NCBI GenBank assembly: GCA_020060215.1
Contig: JAGVAP010000107.1
Span: 1-18,687, forward strand
DNA from: Deltaproteobacteria bacterium
GTDB taxonomy: Bacteria > Desulfobacterota > DSM-4660 > Desulfatiglandales > HGW-15
Direction: 5' to 3'
DNA length: 18,687 bases
Shown: piece by piece, positions 1 to 6,836 of the stretch
How the letters are laid out: each line of letters begins with the position of its first letter
Numbering within the stretch: the first letter of the stretch is position 1
Notes under the pieces: generated by a model
Database searches by the model: none
Told to the model about the DNA's origin: nothing
Seen by the model: only the letters and a program-made list of their open reading frames with translations
Made by a program: the position numbers and the translations under genes

Positions 1-701
1 GGGTTGTTCACCAGGGCCGCGGCCGCTGCCTTCACGACCTGCAACCCGGTCAGCTCGGCGTTCGCCAGGGCCAGAGGGTCGCCTGTCTGCTGCGCCTGGG
101 TGTGCGCCTGGGCCGCGGCAGCCAGTGCCTGGTAGACGTTGTTCTTGGTGGCGGTGTCGATACCCGGGTTTTCGAAAACGCCCCTGATGAAATCCCCGAT
201 CACCTGCGCATCGCCGGAGATGACGTTCAGGAAGCTGTTGATGTTGTCATATCCTGTCTCCGCAACCGAACCCCGCAGCCCGCAGACCGCGGAGGGCGTC
301 TGCAGGAAGTTCTTCTTGTGGGAAGAGCCGCTGCTGAACCAGAGCTTCCCTACAAAAACCGTAAGCCGTCGGGCCGTGGACTTGGTCTTGAAGATCCAGC
401 CGCTTTCCTCCTCCCGCTCCTGGATCATGGCGGTGGTATACGGGCTCAGTTTCAGCACGGCCCCGTCCTCAAACGTGACCTCAGCCTGCCCGTCCTTGGT
501 CTGAACGCTGTCCCCCTCATTGAGGATAAGACCTGCGTTCGAGACCTTTGTGACCTGCGTGTCCGAGAGGATCATGACCTCCCCTCTGAAGCTCGTGACC
601 TTGGCGATCGGCTTTGCCGCTTCAACTCCGGCGGCTGTAAGAAGGATCATCCCCAGGCATATGATCAAGAGAACAAGAGGCGACTTGGATCTGATAGTCA
701 T
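1..701 (-). CDS. FecR-domain periplasmic protein, 3' end beyond window
   Basis: Open frame from an ATG at 701 to the left edge (233 codons, no stop), so the C-terminus is missing. The start is preceded by a good ribosome binding site, GGAGG about 5 nt upstream. Residues 1-29 form a signal peptide ending near AAGVEAA. Residues 30 to about 150 match the FecR domain: a DGQAEVTFEDGAVLKLSP segment, then a TPSAVCGLRGS segment resembling the usual T-P-x-A-V-x-x-[VL]-R-G-[ST] strand. The visible C-terminal part is rich in Ala and Gln and probably helical. Many FecR-domain proteins of this type are not iron-sensing anti-sigma factors but exported proteins found near surface or polysaccharide loci, which suits this neighbourhood. 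It lies 101 bp downstream of the beta-sandwich protein gene. The family call is fairly safe; the role is unknown. Confidence 0.8.
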   Translation of the reverse strand, partial: MTIRSKSPLVLLIICLGMILLTAAGVEAAKPIAKVTSFRGEVMILSDTQVTKVSNAGLILNEGDSVQTKDGQAEVTFEDGAVLKLSPYTTAMIQEREEESGWIFKTKSTARRLTVFVGKLWFSSGSSHKKNFLQTPSAVCGLRGSVAETGYDNINSFLNVISGDAQVIGDFIRGVFENPGIDTATKNNVYQALAAAAQAHTQAQQTGDPLALANAELTGLQVVKAAAAALVNN

Positions 702-802
702 GACATCCTCCACGTCCTGGTAACCGATCCGAATGAAGCAGAAGTACCATGCGGATTGTCGGATGAATGGGGTTGGGAAAAATTGCGTGAAACGTATGGC
801 AC

Positions 803-1648
803 TTAGATTAAATTGTCAACCAAATTCCTCCGGATGAGCACTGCCGTGACAAAGAACCCGCAGAGGAAGACCGCCCCTCCCGCCCAATACCAGCGGGTTC
901 TTCTGAACCAGTTGCCGTCATTCACGATCTTCACCAATGCGCTTGAAACCAGAGAAGAATGCGTTTCTCCGCCCGGATGTTCCAGGACCAGGAAAACCGG
1001 ATAGCCGGCCCCGTAAAGGGCGGACAGGTTGCGGACCTGAAAGGAGATGCTCTTTTGTCCGCCGGCTGGGAGCGAGAAATGGAGCGACGGTCTTTCGCAC
1101 GAGAACTCGTTGGGGAAGTGCAGCGTCGCCTTCAGCTGTTTTTCGCTTGTCCCGGCATTCCGGACCTGGAACTGAACGACCCCGTCATCTTTCATGCTCA
1201 AAGGTGCAGCAGTTGCTGAAACTCCAGCGTCCCCCTTTTCCCGCACGAAGAAGGTGGTGCAGGTGAGAGCGGTGAACGGGTAGCCGTTTGCGTCCTGGAA
1301 ATGGACCAGCACCTTCATTGGGAAGGTGCCCTTTAGGTTGCGGGTGAGCTGTTTTCTGAAACTGAACTCCCTGCTCTCACCCGGGGCCACTCCGGGGTGC
1401 ACCTGAGAGTAAAATCGACCCCCCAGGATATCGGCCGCAGCGCGGACCTGGCGGGCATCGGCGTTGCCGCGATTCGTGACCTGGATGACGACATGGAGGG
1501 TATCCCCCTCAACCCTGGTCACAGCCTGTGTGGTGATGCTTATGGTGCCCGCGAAGCAGTCGATACTGCAGTAAGCAGTAAGCAGTAGGCAGTATGCAGA
1601 AAAAAAAGCGCTTAAAGACCAGAAGCTACTACGGATTAAGAAGATCAT
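803..1648 (-). CDS. Exported beta-sandwich (CARDB/NEW3-like) protein with C-terminal membrane anchor
   Basis: 281 aa. Residues 1 to about 34 form a signal-peptide-like segment whose hydrophobic core (SAYCLLLTAYC) is encoded by a heptamer array at 1568-1599. Residues about 35-135 and 140-245 look like two Ig-like beta-sandwich domains, with phrases such as VVIQVTNRGNADARQV and VVQFQVRNAGTSEKQL typical of CARDB or NEW3 modules. Residues 253-271 are a transmembrane helix followed by RR, so the protein should be anchored with its bulk outside the cytoplasm. There is no convincing ribosome binding site. The ATG lies 2 nt after the stop of the upstream four-helix-bundle gene, so translational coupling is likely. 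The original 5' end may have been replaced when that cassette arrived. A role in envelope assembly or export is a guess from context. Confidence 0.75.
   Translation of the reverse strand: MIFLIRSSFWSLSAFFSAYCLLLTAYCSIDCFAGTISITTQAVTRVEGDTLHVVIQVTNRGNADARQVRAAADILGGRFYSQVHPGVAPGESREFSFRKQLTRNLKGTFPMKVLVHFQDANGYPFTALTCTTFFVREKGDAGVSATAAPLSMKDDGVVQFQVRNAGTSEKQLKATLHFPNEFSCERPSLHFSLPAGGQKSISFQVRNLSALYGAGYPVFLVLEHPGGETHSSLVSSALVKIVNDGNWFRRTRWYWAGGAVFLCGFFVTAVLIRRNLVDNLI
1568..1599. repeat. Heptamer array, exit end of S23 cassette copy 1
   Basis: About 4.5 units of 7 bp on the plus strand: GCAGTAA, GCAGTAA, GCAGTAG, GCAGTAT, GCAG. On the minus (transcribed) strand it reads as open codons for a hydrophobic Ala-Tyr-Cys-Leu-Leu-Leu-Thr heptapeptide, which forms the signal-peptide core of the downstream gene. 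It is inverted relative to the array at 2063-2094. Confidence 0.9.
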
Positions 1649-1650
1649 AC

Positions 1651-2034
1651 TTAGGTGCAGAATTTGTCGGCCTTCTCGATCATGCCGTTTAGCATGCGAT
1701 TGATTTCGTCGTATCTTTGTAAGAAATTCTTGTGGCGGGAATCATCGACATAACCGAGGTCCAGAGAAAAATCCAACCAGACTTCGGTTTCACCCGCTTC
1801 ACCCATGCTGTCAATGATCCTGCTCACAAAAGATTTGTTGTAAGGTCTTTTCTTCCATGCCTCGGCAATGATGGCCGGCACGCTTCGGCTGGATCGGCGG
1901 ATTTGGTCCGTAAGCGAATACGTTTCCTCTCTTGGGAAGCTCTTTGTAGTCTCATGTATTTCAAGCGCGACCTTGTAAGAAAGCTGATATACCTTTAGAT
2001 CTCTGTACCCTCTGTAGGACTCTCTCTTTTCCAT
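1651..2034 (-). CDS. Four-helix-bundle protein, S23 (23S rRNA intervening-sequence) family, intact copy
   Basis: 127 aa, the usual length of this family. Recognisable motifs in order: YRGYRDLKVYQLSYKVALEIHE (residues 7-28, key part YRDLKVYQ), SFPREETYSLTDQIRRSSRSV (32-52), IAEAW (56-60, the normally IAEG-W site), and the C-terminal RYDEINRMLNGMI and KADKFC. All four helices appear present. The ATG at 2034 has GAGG about 8 nt upstream. The stop falls 2 nt before the start of the exported beta-sandwich gene. S23-type proteins form small oligomeric bundles. Some are encoded in rRNA intervening sequences, and relatives (Avd) accompany diversity-generating retroelements. Neither an rRNA nor a reverse transcriptase is present here, so the function of this free-standing copy is unknown. 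Heptamer arrays flank it in inverted orientation. Confidence 0.9.
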   Translation of the reverse strand: MEKRESYRGYRDLKVYQLSYKVALEIHETTKSFPREETYSLTDQIRRSSRSVPAIIAEAWKKRPYNKSFVSRIIDSMGEAGETEVWLDFSLDLGYVDDSRHKNFLQRYDEINRMLNGMIEKADKFCT

Positions 2035-2062
2035 TTCGATGTCCTCATTGGTTTCTCTATTT

Positions 2063-2094
2063 CTGCTTACTGCTTACTCCTTACTGCCTACTCT
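2063..2094. repeat. Heptamer array, entry end of S23 cassette copy 1
   Basis: Plus-strand units CTGCTTA, CTGCTTA, CTCCTTA, CTGCCTA and a degenerate CTCT end. The minus strand therefore reads GTAGGCAGTAAGGAG..., with TAA or TAG in every frame. It supplies the last codons (V-G-S-K-E) and the TAA stop of the large membrane protein at 2074-5253. Confidence 0.9.
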
Positions 2095-5000
2095 CTCCAA
2101 GTCCTGACGGGCGTATGTTGCCCAGACCGACCAGCGGTCTTCGCGGATCGCCTTTTCAAAACACTCCCTGGCCTCTTCCGTTTTTCCTTCCTTCCGTTTG
2201 ATCCTGCCGATCTTCACATAGGATTCCGCTGCGTAGCGGCTGAACGGAAAATCATCCAGGATCCTGCTGTACAGCGCCACGGCCGCACTCGAATCCCCCA
2301 GGTTTTCATATGACCCGGCAGTCAGGATCATGCAATGGATGATGTCCTGGTGATCGTCGATGGGGTATGGATCAAAGACCGGGGACATGACTCGAATCGC
2401 CTTCTCGAAAAGCGGTTCTGCCTGTTCCCCGTTGCCCTTCTGCTTGAGATCCAGCGCGGTCTGGTATAACCGGTACCCCTTGACGTACTTGCGGACAGCC
2501 TTGTCCCTGTTGACGGCGCCTCCGATGATGAGACCAACGGCCGCGAGCAGCACAAGACCCGCGGCGCACCGACGCACGCGGCGGTGATCGAAGAAGGAAA
2601 GAAGGTTTTCACCGGTGAAACCCTTTCCGCTTTTTCCTTCTGAGCTCGTCCTTTGCCGTATGCGCCTTACCCCATGCGCGAACAGAAGCAGGAGCGTCAC
2701 GCCCGTGATGACCGAGCCGATGATCTCCCAGGGGCTCCAGCCGTAGGTCAGCACCACGGTGGGTTCCCTTGGGATGACCAACATCAGGTGAGGGCTGACC
2801 GGGTACACCCCGTTTGCCCCCTGAACCTTCCAGTTTGGGAAATAGGACACCTTGATCAGATGGGGCAGCCCCACCTTGTTGGTCGTGAATTCTATCCTCT
2901 GGTGCTCCAGCCTGGTCTCCACCCGCAGTCCCCGCCGGTCCAGGAGGTCGCTTCGGAGGTTCCCCAGTTCCTCGATATCCCCCACCTGAGTCGAAAGGAT
3001 GGCCCGGTCGTCCTCATCTCTTACGTACGGGCTTGGGACCATCAGGAGATCAAGGTTTCGCCCATCCCTGAACCAGCGGTAGAAATCCGCCATCCAATCA
3101 TCTCCGCCGTACAGAAGAGGCATCCTCCTGGGCACGTCCACGTATCTTCCGTCCGAGTTCTTATAGCGGTAGATCGCGAGCTTTCCGAAGGCGGCTTCCT
3201 TCTCGAAATGAGGCGACCCCTCGATGGATTCCCTGGCCTCATTCGTCAGGAGGATGAGCTGGGAGACGTTGTAGAGGTCGAGGTACGCAGGCAGGACGGA
3301 CGCATTCATTCTGGAGAGGAGGTACGACCTGGGGGCTTTTATCTCTTTGGAGTAGATGGTCTGGAAAAAGGTGATGAACTTGGACGAGGAGGAGGATGCG
3401 TAATGGATCCCTTCCATGGTCGGCCTGCCCGAGAAATAGGGCAATGACTCGAATACCCGGTCCCCCCCATAGATCCCGTAAAGGCTGCACTTCTCGTATC
3501 CCACCCTCGGCGCATTCAGGGGGTCGCTGGTCCTGAGGTGGAGGTTTGCCGCCCGAAAATCCCTGAAACCCGGATTGTGTTCATACCCCCGGTTGTTGTA
3601 TCGGAACCAGTTGTCCGCCCTGGATGTCCCGAAGATGATCACGAGGATGCAGCCATAGGTGACGAACAGGGCAGAGCAGACCTTGGCGATCCCCGACGTG
3701 CGCGAAAGAAACGGCTCAAGCGTGTCGGCAAAGAAGACGAGGAAAAGAGCAAGGGCAAGAGGGGGGAGGAAGCGGATGTCCGGCACCTGGAGATAGTGCG
3801 CAGAGAAGTACAGCACCACACACCCGAATGAAAGCCCGAGGAGCGCCCCCAGCCGAGCGGAATCCGTTTCACCCGCGACAAGAATGGACCGCTCCCTGAA
3901 GCCTCTTCTCCAGAGGAGCCACATGGTCCCCCCGGCAAGAAGGGCATGCAGGATGACCATCGCGGGCACGCTCAGGACCAAATCCCGTAGTTCCCTGTTT
4001 CCTATCGAACGGCCGAAGAGGTGATGCAGCGCGAGGGCGGCCGAAAGGACCAAGCCTGTAAAGAAGAGGGTCCCCACCATGCGGCAGAAGGTTCCAAAGC
4101 CTTGTCGGCTTCTGCTGGACCGCAATCCCGCTGCGACTGCCGCAAGGCCCATGGCCAGTGCAAACGGGACGATCCACGGGCCCAGGAGGCCGGCCGTTTG
4201 CGGGCCGATAGGGGAACCGGACAGGGGGGTGATGTGAAGGCCGTGATCGAAAAGCCCCTTCCCGTACACCAGATAGGTCCCGCCAAGATAGAAGAGTGTA
4301 AATGCGCCGAGACCTGCGAGACCAACGACGGCCCACCCCCACCACAGGTCGGCAGACGGATTCTTGATTGTGCCGACTGCAGCCAGGGCGATTCTCGGCC
4401 CGATCATGAGCAGCAGGAACCCGATGCCGATGAAGGCATAGCGCCAACTCACAAAATCATGCCAGATCATGTACACCGGCGTGGTGTAGGGGTGGCGGTA
4501 GGCGAGCATCGGCAGGATCCAGAAGGCCATGATCCCGAAGCCCACGAGAGAGACCCTGAACAGGTACACGGATCTCCCTTTGGCCAGGAACAGGTAAATG
4601 ACCACGCATACGGCGGGCACAAAGACAAACATGTGGGAGAGTCCGATCAGCCCCAGGAGGATGCCGTTCCGGACAGCCCCCTTCTCCTCTTCCGCGCCCC
4701 TGTAAACGGACCCGATGAACCACGGAAACAGGGCAAAGGCGAACATGTAACAGAACTCGCCTGCGTTGGTGCTGAGGATATTGCCTCCGAACATGGTCTG
4801 GAGCTCATTGAAGAGCAGGAGCAGGGAAGCGGCCGCGCCGATCACAGGGACGGGGAACCTGTATCCCATTTTCCGGAGCCCGAGGTAGACCATGACCGGG
4901 AAGAGGAAGATCCCGGAGGCGATCGCGAACTTGAGGCTGATCGTGAGCGGAACATCGAAGAAATAGCTCGGCAGCGCGGCAAGGAGAAACGGCGGGATGA

Positions 5001-5253
5001 AATAGAAATTGAAGTTGGGGTACCCGCTGAAATTCCCCATGTCCCACCCCATGAGCCGGCCGTTGGGGAGCAGCTCCGTCACCAGGTGATGGGCGATGCC
5101 TTGCCAGCTCGCCGTGTCCCCGCCCGTCACCACGGTGTCATAGAAGAGATAGCGCACATCCAGAAACGCCATCATGAACAGTTCAATGCCGGCGAGAAGC
5201 CAAAGATCGAAAAACAGGGAAGACCTCACGCGTTTTAAGCCCGCCCCGGACAT
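2074..5253 (-). CDS. Large polytopic membrane protein, PTPS-related/GT-C-like, with C-terminal TPR domain
   Basis: 1059 aa from the ATG at 5253. The N-terminal two thirds carry many hydrophobic helices. The first extracytoplasmic loop contains GGDTASW followed by a GYPNFNFYF stretch. An acidic residue in this loop is typical of GT-C glycosyltransferases and of the PTPS-related membrane family, which I consider the best match. After the last helices, a further membrane segment leads into residues about 920-1059, which form roughly three TPR-like helical pairs (for example KTEEARECFEKAIRED). A glycosyl transfer or glycan export role in the periplasm is inferred. The start is uncertain: the frame continues up to a TTG at 5337, but that stretch is repeat-derived and neither start has a clear ribosome binding site. 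The chosen ATG gives a short positively charged tail before the first helix. The stop lies inside a heptamer array. Confidence 0.75.
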   Translation of the reverse strand: MSGAGLKRVRSSLFFDLWLLAGIELFMMAFLDVRYLFYDTVVTGGDTASWQGIAHHLVTELLPNGRLMGWDMGNFSGYPNFNFYFIPPFLLAALPSYFFDVPLTISLKFAIASGIFLFPVMVYLGLRKMGYRFPVPVIGAAASLLLLFNELQTMFGGNILSTNAGEFCYMFAFALFPWFIGSVYRGAEEEKGAVRNGILLGLIGLSHMFVFVPAVCVVIYLFLAKGRSVYLFRVSLVGFGIMAFWILPMLAYRHPYTTPVYMIWHDFVSWRYAFIGIGFLLLMIGPRIALAAVGTIKNPSADLWWGWAVVGLAGLGAFTLFYLGGTYLVYGKGLFDHGLHITPLSGSPIGPQTAGLLGPWIVPFALAMGLAAVAAGLRSSRSRQGFGTFCRMVGTLFFTGLVLSAALALHHLFGRSIGNRELRDLVLSVPAMVILHALLAGGTMWLLWRRGFRERSILVAGETDSARLGALLGLSFGCVVLYFSAHYLQVPDIRFLPPLALALFLVFFADTLEPFLSRTSGIAKVCSALFVTYGCILVIIFGTSRADNWFRYNNRGYEHNPGFRDFRAANLHLRTSDPLNAPRVGYEKCSLYGIYGGDRVFESLPYFSGRPTMEGIHYASSSSSKFITFFQTIYSKEIKAPRSYLLSRMNASVLPAYLDLYNVSQLILLTNEARESIEGSPHFEKEAAFGKLAIYRYKNSDGRYVDVPRRMPLLYGGDDWMADFYRWFRDGRNLDLLMVPSPYVRDEDDRAILSTQVGDIEELGNLRSDLLDRRGLRVETRLEHQRIEFTTNKVGLPHLIKVSYFPNWKVQGANGVYPVSPHLMLVIPREPTVVLTYGWSPWEIIGSVITGVTLLLLFAHGVRRIRQRTSSEGKSGKGFTGENLLSFFDHRRVRRCAAGLVLLAAVGLIIGGAVNRDKAVRKYVKGYRLYQTALDLKQKGNGEQAEPLFEKAIRVMSPVFDPYPIDDHQDIIHCMILTAGSYENLGDSSAAVALYSRILDDFPFSRYAAESYVKIGRIKRKEGKTEEARECFEKAIREDRWSVWATYARQDLERVGSKE

Positions 5254-5330
5254 GGTCCGGGGGCGCAAAGGCGCAAAGAAAGCAGGAGGGGTCTCGCGCA
5301 GAGGCGCGGACACGCTAAGAGGATTCACTT
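5244..5330. repeat. GGCGCAAA-type short repeat plus palindrome upstream of the membrane protein
   Basis: The plus strand holds a tandem GGCGCAAA-GGCGCAAA at about 5262-5278, followed by a degenerate GC-rich tail to about 5330. Next to it is a palindrome, CCCCGGAC-ATG-GTCCGGGG, at 5244-5262 with perfect 8-bp arms. The putative start codon of the membrane protein (5253-5251) sits at its centre. On the minus strand the repeat is open and would add residues such as FFAPLRPR to that protein. The remaining 5331-5529 shows no gene I can support. Confidence 0.65.
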
Positions 5331-5529
5331 TTTCCAAATGGGAGGCCTGTCCCGTGGAGATGTTTCCGCGGGGAAAAAACGACTTGGAAAAGACTCTGCC
5401 GAGCGCACACCGATACTTTGTTCAGAAACCAACCTCATGTAGGATAACCATTTGCTGTCTGGTGGATGATGCTGAACGCATGGGTTCGAGTGATCAAGGA
5501 TCGCGGGACAGGCGTCAGACCAAGAAGAC

Positions 5530-6576
5530 TCACTCTGCCCCCCTGCGCCTTCCTGACCCCCATAGCCCCACGGGCGACGGAGGTTGCGCGAGAACCTCTT
5601 CTCGCTTATCCTGCATCGACCTTGTCTCGCAGATGATGTATCTCGGCCGATTCTGCAGGATCTTCTGGATGTCGCCCAAGTACATCCCGATGATCCCCAG
5701 CAGGATGAAGAGGAGCCCGAACAGGAGCGAGGTAAAACCCAGAATAGACGCCCAACCCGGCACAGTCCTTCCGAGACCGTATTGAACGAGGATGTAGACG
5801 AGCTCGATGAAGGCGAAACCACTGGTCAGCAGCCCGAGGGTGATCCCGATTCGCAGGGGTTTGCTGGAATAGGCCACGCTCGCAGAGGTCGCCAGGCGAA
5901 GCATTCTCGCCAGGCTGTATTTGCTGGCGCCGGTATGTCGCTGTTCCGGGGTGAATGGGACCGTAATGGCTGGGAAGCCCATCCATTGAAAGGCCCCCCG
6001 CAGGAAGAGGTCGCTGTCCTGGAACTGGAAAAGGGAGCGCAGGGCCTGACGGTCTACCAGCCTGAAATCGGATGACCCCTCCGGCATCTTGAATCCCGCC
6101 AGCAGGGAAAAGGCCCTGTAAAAGTTCCTGGATGTAATCCGTTTGAGGAGGCCCGTCGAGGGAGGGTCCTGCCTGCGTGTGTGGACGATCTTGTACCCCT
6201 CCTCCCACCTCGAGATGAGCTCGGGGATGAGCTCAGGGGGGTGCTGGAGATCCCCATCCATGGTGACAATCACATCGCCGGTCGCCTTTTCGAGCCCGGC
6301 GAGCAGGGCATTCTGATGGCCGAAGTTGCGCGAGAACCTGTAAGCCGTGACGGCCGGATCACTGCCGCTGATCCCTGTGATGGCTTCCCAGGTCCGATCG
6401 CTGCTCCCGTCGTCGACGAAAACGATCTCATGCTCGTAGGGGATCCTCCCGAGTACGGCATCGAGCCGTTCCACCATGGGCAGGATGTTCCCCTCCTCGT
6501 TGTAAACGGGAATTACCACGGAGATCTTCTTCTTGCGTGATTCCGGGGCGAACCGGCTGCAGTTGATCCAGGTCAT
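5530..6576 (-). CDS. GtrB/DPM1-like GT2 polyprenyl-phosphate glycosyltransferase
   Basis: 348 aa from the ATG at 6576. GT-A fold motifs in order: ISVVIPVYNEEGN (residues 18-30), IVFVDDGSSDRTWE (51-64), the metal-binding DGD in VTMDGDLQHPPELI (104-117), SSDFRLVDRQAL (168-179) and RHTGASKYS (213-221). Two C-terminal transmembrane helices lie at about 242-266 and 275-300. This is the layout of GtrB/YkcC/ArnC-type enzymes, which move a sugar from a nucleotide donor to undecaprenyl phosphate on the cytoplasmic face for later use by a GT-C enzyme. The large GT-C-like protein just downstream is a natural partner. There is no ribosome binding site for the ATG. Instead it overlaps (ATGA) the stop of a truncated S23 reading frame that has its own good site. 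A longer frame starting at a GTG at 6726 exists but only reads through S23 and repeat sequence, so I reject it. Confidence 0.88.
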   Translation of the reverse strand: MTWINCSRFAPESRKKKISVVIPVYNEEGNILPMVERLDAVLGRIPYEHEIVFVDDGSSDRTWEAITGISGSDPAVTAYRFSRNFGHQNALLAGLEKATGDVIVTMDGDLQHPPELIPELISRWEEGYKIVHTRRQDPPSTGLLKRITSRNFYRAFSLLAGFKMPEGSSDFRLVDRQALRSLFQFQDSDLFLRGAFQWMGFPAITVPFTPEQRHTGASKYSLARMLRLATSASVAYSSKPLRIGITLGLLTSGFAFIELVYILVQYGLGRTVPGWASILGFTSLLFGLLFILLGIIGMYLGDIQKILQNRPRYIICETRSMQDKREEVLAQPPSPVGLWGSGRRRGAE

Positions 6577-6719
6577 CTTTGAAAAGAAGGGAGTAAGGAG
6601 TAGGCGGTAAGGAGTGAAGAGCGATAGAGAGCGATTTCGTGTATTTCGAGGGCCGTCTTGAAGGATAGCTGATATACCCTCAAATCCCTGTAGCCTCTGT
6701 AGGTCGAAGTCTTTTCCAT
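6573..6719 (-). pseudogene. Truncated S23 four-helix-bundle gene (copy 2), now a 48-codon leader overlapping gtrB-like gene
   Basis: The reading frame begins with MEKTSTYRGYRDLRVYQL and continues FKTALEIHEI. It matches the first 28 residues of the intact copy at 1651-2034 with few differences. It then runs straight into the heptamer array (residues LLTAYSLLPSFQR) and stops. The remaining ~100 residues of the family are absent. A good ribosome binding site (AGGAG) lies about 7 nt before the ATG. The TGA stop overlaps the ATG of the following glycosyltransferase as ATGA, so this remnant may be translated and coupled to it. Whether the peptide does anything is unknown. Confidence 0.85.
6590..6617. 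repeat. Heptamer array, exit end of S23 remnant copy 2
   Basis: Plus-strand units GGAGTAA, GGAGTAG, GCGGTAA and GGAGTGA. Same consensus and orientation as the array at 1568-1599, and inverted relative to 6802-6836. The minus strand is open and is translated as part of the truncated S23 frame. Confidence 0.88.
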
Positions 6720-6801
6720 TTGCCACTCCTGAGAGACTGTTCTTGGCCGCGGTTACGTTGTTTCGAATATTTGCTTTGTCTCACTCTTTACTTGTTTTGA
6801 C

Positions 6802-6836
6802 CTCCCTACTCCCTACTCCTTACTGTTTACTCCCTA
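6802..6836. repeat. Heptamer array, entry end of S23 remnant copy 2
   Basis: Five consecutive plus-strand heptamers: CTCCCTA, CTCCCTA, CTCCTTA, CTGTTTA, CTCCCTA. The minus strand supplies the last codons and the TAA stop of the O-antigen ligase-like gene. Between this array and the S23 remnant lie 82 bp (6720-6801) in which I see no gene. Confidence 0.9.

Noticed and set aside
102..806. 234-codon plus-strand frame over the FecR-domain region
   Set aside because: The minus strand carries a ribosome binding site, signal peptide and FecR motifs; the plus frame has none of these.
1651..2034. Diversity-generating retroelement (Avd-like accessory protein) or rRNA intervening sequence
   Set aside because: No reverse transcriptase, template/variable repeat pair or rRNA gene occurs in the window; only the four-helix-bundle family resemblance remains.
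4021..5238. 405-codon plus-strand frame opposite the large membrane protein
   Set aside because: Charged low-complexity translation with no domain; the opposite strand encodes clear membrane helices.
5338..5529. Intrinsic terminator or small gene between the GT2 gene and the membrane protein
   Set aside because: GC-rich inverted segments exist near 5350-5380, but the following U-run would be on the wrong strand for the minus-strand operon, and no convincing frame is present.
6573..6726. Longer start (GTG at 6726) for the GT2 glycosyltransferase
   Set aside because: The added 50 residues are an out-of-frame reading of the S23 remnant and heptamer array; family enzymes begin shortly before the ISVVIPVYNE motif.
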